From: Leptospira biflexa
GTDB taxonomy: Bacteria; Spirochaetota; DYNZ01
Length of the DNA stretch: 64,000 bases
Assembly (NCBI GenBank): GCA_020720805.1
Contig: DYNZ01000001.1
Span: 104,553 to 168,552 of the forward strand
Reading direction: 5' to 3'
Numbering within the stretch: position 1 is the first letter of the stretch; the number at the start of each line of letters is the position of its first letter. The notes below the pieces were generated by a model. That model saw only the letters and a program-made list of their open reading frames with translations, made no database searches and had not been told where the DNA came from. Made by a program: the position numbers and the translations under genes. This document shows positions 61,678 through 64,000 of the stretch, one piece after another.

Positions 61678-63840
61678 ATGAACTTTTTGGTATACAGTGC
61701 AAAAGCGCGCTATTTTTTGTTTATGCTGTCTTTGTTTTTTATGGGATGGTCGGATCTCATTGCTCAGGAGGAAAAAAGGCCGAAATCGGCAATCGATCTA
61801 ACGAGGGGCGACCAGACAAAATCTGAAGAGTTTGATATTGTCATCACCGGTACGAAAAAGGAGATGATCTACAAGGAAGCGCCTGTGGCTACCAGGGTTG
61901 TCAGTAAAAAGCAGATGGAAAGTCGGGGGGATACAAATCTCTATCAGGCTTTGCGGGCAACCACAGGTGTTGTACCGCAGAATAACTGCCAGAATTGTAA
62001 CTTTGATGGGGTTAGGTTAAATGGGTTGGATTCCAAGTACAACCAAATCCTAATCAACGGCATTCCCCTGGTGAGCCCTTTGGCAGAGGTGTACTTTTAC
62101 GCTTCCTTTCCAGAGGTGCTAATTAACCGTGTGGAGGTGGTTAAGGGAGGTGGATCAGCGCTCTATGGGGGTGGCGCTGTTGGTGGAGTGATAAATATAT
62201 TGATGACAAAACCTAAGGCCAATCAGGCGGAAATTGGATATCAGCACTCCTATATTAATGGAGAAACTCCTGATGGATACGCTCATTTTCTCTCTTCACG
62301 AGTTTCGGAAGATGGCTCTAAGGGGCTTTCCACCTTCGGGTCAATAACGTATGCCAAGCCGTATGACCATAATGGCGATGGCTTTTCCGAGATCTCCCAA
62401 AAAAGGGGAGCCTCTGTAGGAGCTGCCGGCTATGTATCACCTTTTGACAATGCAGAGTTAACCTATATGTTGCTGTATAACCGAGATGACCGGAATGGTG
62501 GTAATGCATTTAATAAGGAGCAGATGCAGGCAGGTGTTCGCGAAGGGGTTTCCGCCGATTTTTATCTTGGTCTCGTCAAGTGGGATCAGCGCTTTAGCGA
62601 GAGATTTGCCTACTCAATTTATAGCTCGGCTTCGTATGTGGAGAGGAGAGCCTATTACGGTGCCAATGAAGAGTATGACCTGAATGCAGGCGGACTGGAC
62701 GCCAATAATCCAGCCCGCTGGGGGAGTGGTGATACATTTATAAAGGGATACAGTCGTACAGAGAACCCTCTCTCCGTGAATGGTTTGGATTTGACTTTTA
62801 CGATGGTGAAGGGTCATGAAATATTGGTCGGTGCCTCCTATTTGTATGAAAAGCTGGATGATAAAATTACCGGGACTGGCGTCAGAAATCTATCCGAGTA
62901 CGCTGATTTCGGGGCCTATGTTCAGTATGACGGAAGGTTCTTTAAGATTTTGCAGTTGGTTGTAGGTCTGCGCGTGGATCAGCACAGCGAGATCGAAGAC
63001 CTGATTGTCAGCCCCAGAGCCAATTTGCTGGTGCACATTCTAGATAATTTACAGTGGCGCCTGGCATACACAACAGGTTTTTCACCGCCAAGAATCTTTG
63101 TTGAGGACTTCCATTTAACTGTTATAGATGGCGATGCGCAGCATATTCAGAACATAAACGGTCTGAAAGCAGAGACATCCCGTTCTTACAGTTCATCGCT
63201 CTCCTGGCAAATTCGCGCGCTCGGTTTGAATGTCGATATCGCTCCAGGCTTTTTTTACACCCAGCTAAAGGATGCCTTTACCCTGGAAAAGGATGACCCC
63301 ACATCGGATATCTATATGAGAAAAAACTCTGAAGGTGCGACAGTGATAGGAGGAGAGTTGGATATTCGACTGCGTAAAAAAAACCTGGATCTTTCTCTTG
63401 GCTTTTCGATGCAAAAGTCAGCCTTTGATAAGGCTCAGACTGTTCTGGGTGATGATGGCAGCGGTCAACCTGTATTGGAAAAACAGATGCTGCGCGCGCC
63501 TAAAGCCACGGGAAATCTGGCAGTTATGTACGATTTGCACCCATTTTCCGTTTCTACAGATCTAATCGTTTATGGATCTATGAAGACAGTGCACGAAACC
63601 CCTGCGGATGGATCGAATCCCGGAATCAAGACAACTCCTGTTTTTTATGAGTGGGGACTACGGTTTGCTGTAGAGTTTTACCATTCTGGGTCGAACCAGT
63701 GGGAGATCTTTGCCGGCGTAAAAAATATTCTGAACCAGTTCCAGGATGATCTGGATAAAGGTTATGGTCGTGATGCGGGATATGTGTATGGACCTTCTCT
63801 GCCGCGCACCATTTATGTTGGTCTAAAAGGAAAGCTGTAA
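61678..63840 (+). CDS. TonB-dependent outer-membrane receptor
   Basis: 720 residues from ATG 61678 with AGGAG eight bases upstream. The signal peptide is YFLFMLSLFFMGWSDLIAQ. A TonB-box-like segment EEFDIVITGTK precedes the plug domain: PVATRVVSKKQMESRG, LYQALRATTGVVPQ, NNCQNCNFDGVRLNGL, QILINGIPLVS and NRVEVVKGGGSALYGGGAVGGVINI. The 22-strand barrel ends GLKGKL. The C-x-x-C in the plug marks a receptor subgroup I recall from Bacteroidetes-type sequences. The ligand is unknown; the Fur-like site and nearby haem genes suggest iron or haem. It is divergent from the thioredoxin-exbBD-tonB operon. Confidence 0.9.
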   Translation: MNFLVYSAKARYFLFMLSLFFMGWSDLIAQEEKRPKSAIDLTRGDQTKSEEFDIVITGTKKEMIYKEAPVATRVVSKKQMESRGDTNLYQALRATTGVVPQNNCQNCNFDGVRLNGLDSKYNQILINGIPLVSPLAEVYFYASFPEVLINRVEVVKGGGSALYGGGAVGGVINILMTKPKANQAEIGYQHSYINGETPDGYAHFLSSRVSEDGSKGLSTFGSITYAKPYDHNGDGFSEISQKRGASVGAAGYVSPFDNAELTYMLLYNRDDRNGGNAFNKEQMQAGVREGVSADFYLGLVKWDQRFSERFAYSIYSSASYVERRAYYGANEEYDLNAGGLDANNPARWGSGDTFIKGYSRTENPLSVNGLDLTFTMVKGHEILVGASYLYEKLDDKITGTGVRNLSEYADFGAYVQYDGRFFKILQLVVGLRVDQHSEIEDLIVSPRANLLVHILDNLQWRLAYTTGFSPPRIFVEDFHLTVIDGDAQHIQNINGLKAETSRSYSSSLSWQIRALGLNVDIAPGFFYTQLKDAFTLEKDDPTSDIYMRKNSEGATVIGGELDIRLRKKNLDLSLGFSMQKSAFDKAQTVLGDDGSGQPVLEKQMLRAPKATGNLAVMYDLHPFSVSTDLIVYGSMKTVHETPADGSNPGIKTTPVFYEWGLRFAVEFYHSGSNQWEIFAGVKNILNQFQDDLDKGYGRDAGYVYGPSLPRTIYVGLKGKL

Positions 63841-63855
63841 CATATTTTTCTCTCC

Positions 63856-64000
63856 CTATACTGCAAAGAAAATGGTTTTACCATTTTCTGGAGCTTCGAT
63901 ATTACTCAGCACAAGCTTCATTATCCTTATAGATTGGTACTCCCTTGGCGTAGCGTCTTCGTATCGCTTCCGAAATATAAAATAAAAAAAGGAAGCGATG
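63856..64000 (+). repeat. Intergenic repeat, copy C (cut by the window edge)
   Basis: Starts with CTATACTGCAAAGAAAATGG, close to the reverse complement of the right end of copies A and B (TATACCG, A-rich, then TGGTTTT). GATTGGTACTCCC near 63931 matches copy A. ATCGCTTCC (63963-63971) and GGAAGCGAT (63991-63999) form the same hairpin as in A. The window stops inside the next block (GCGATG). Within the left end, AGAAAATGGT and ACCATTTTCT (63867-63889) form a 10-bp hairpin that may also end the receptor transcript. Confidence 0.5.

Overview
Organism and overall character. The window is a gene-dense, moderately AT-rich chromosomal segment with no plasmid, phage, insertion-sequence or CRISPR signatures. 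The best taxonomic clue is the protein at 16662-18647, which I read as the spirochaete cytoplasmic filament protein CfpA. Other clues are a bactofilin, a protein resembling a family I recall from Leptospira (55636-56724), kdsB (so KDO-containing lipopolysaccharide, unlike Treponema), many signal-peptide and lipoprotein genes, and a TonB/ExbB/ExbD system. I infer a diderm, LPS-bearing spirochaete, possibly Leptospira-like. The class is an inference; no rRNA gene is present to test it.

Layout. 1-6876: a secreted protein cut by the left edge, a membrane protein with a duplicated extracytoplasmic domain, hisS, a membrane protein, thiD and class I fumarase. 7142-8398: a receiver-ATPase regulator. 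8402-11603 (minus): an operon with a PTPS/QueD-like protein, mtaB, an SDR dehydrogenase and a HEAT-like secreted protein. 11869-16346: glpD and a large one-membrane-span protein with a LysM-like end. 16662-24032: cfpA, then a tight three-gene operon of an unrecognised two-domain protein, a PPDK homologue with a degenerate ATP-grasp domain, and a GlgD-like protein. 24194-26581: a ParB-like protein with a zinc ribbon, engB and an M14 carboxypeptidase. 26561-29180 (minus): leuB-map-kdsB. 29463-31933: a group 2 sigma factor, trmB and uppP. 31956-34273 (minus): tRNA-Thr, tRNA-Tyr, cmoA-cmoB and a small gene. 34385-40118: a histidine kinase diverging from a sodium/solute symporter, then korA-korB. 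40217-45059: bactofilin, a beta-barrel protein, glmS, a small secreted protein and hemW. 45099-50423 (minus): maeB and a PAS-GGDEF-EAL protein. 50688-54786: an outer-membrane protein, two lipoproteins (one a cysteine-less peroxiredoxin homologue), a response regulator and a histidine kinase, all tightly packed. 54773-56724 (minus): two secreted proteins. 57137-63840: a haem-c adenylate cyclase plus a P460-like lipoprotein, then tonB-exbD-exbB-thioredoxin diverging from a TonB-dependent receptor behind a Fur-box-like site.

How the genes work together. Central carbon metabolism is represented by fumarase, KorAB, malic enzyme, GlpD and the PPDK homologue; translation by hisS, trmB, mtaB, cmoAB and two tRNAs; the envelope by kdsB, uppP, glmS, bactofilin and CfpA; signalling by five two-component or cyclic-nucleotide proteins.

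Most interesting points. (1) A filament-protein neighbourhood that encodes two apparent pseudo-enzymes. (2) A family of about 180-200 bp intergenic repeats with inverted ends, seen three times, the last cut by the right edge. (3) A haem-c cyclase paired with a haem-c lipoprotein beside the iron-uptake genes. (4) A five-gene envelope-sensing operon.
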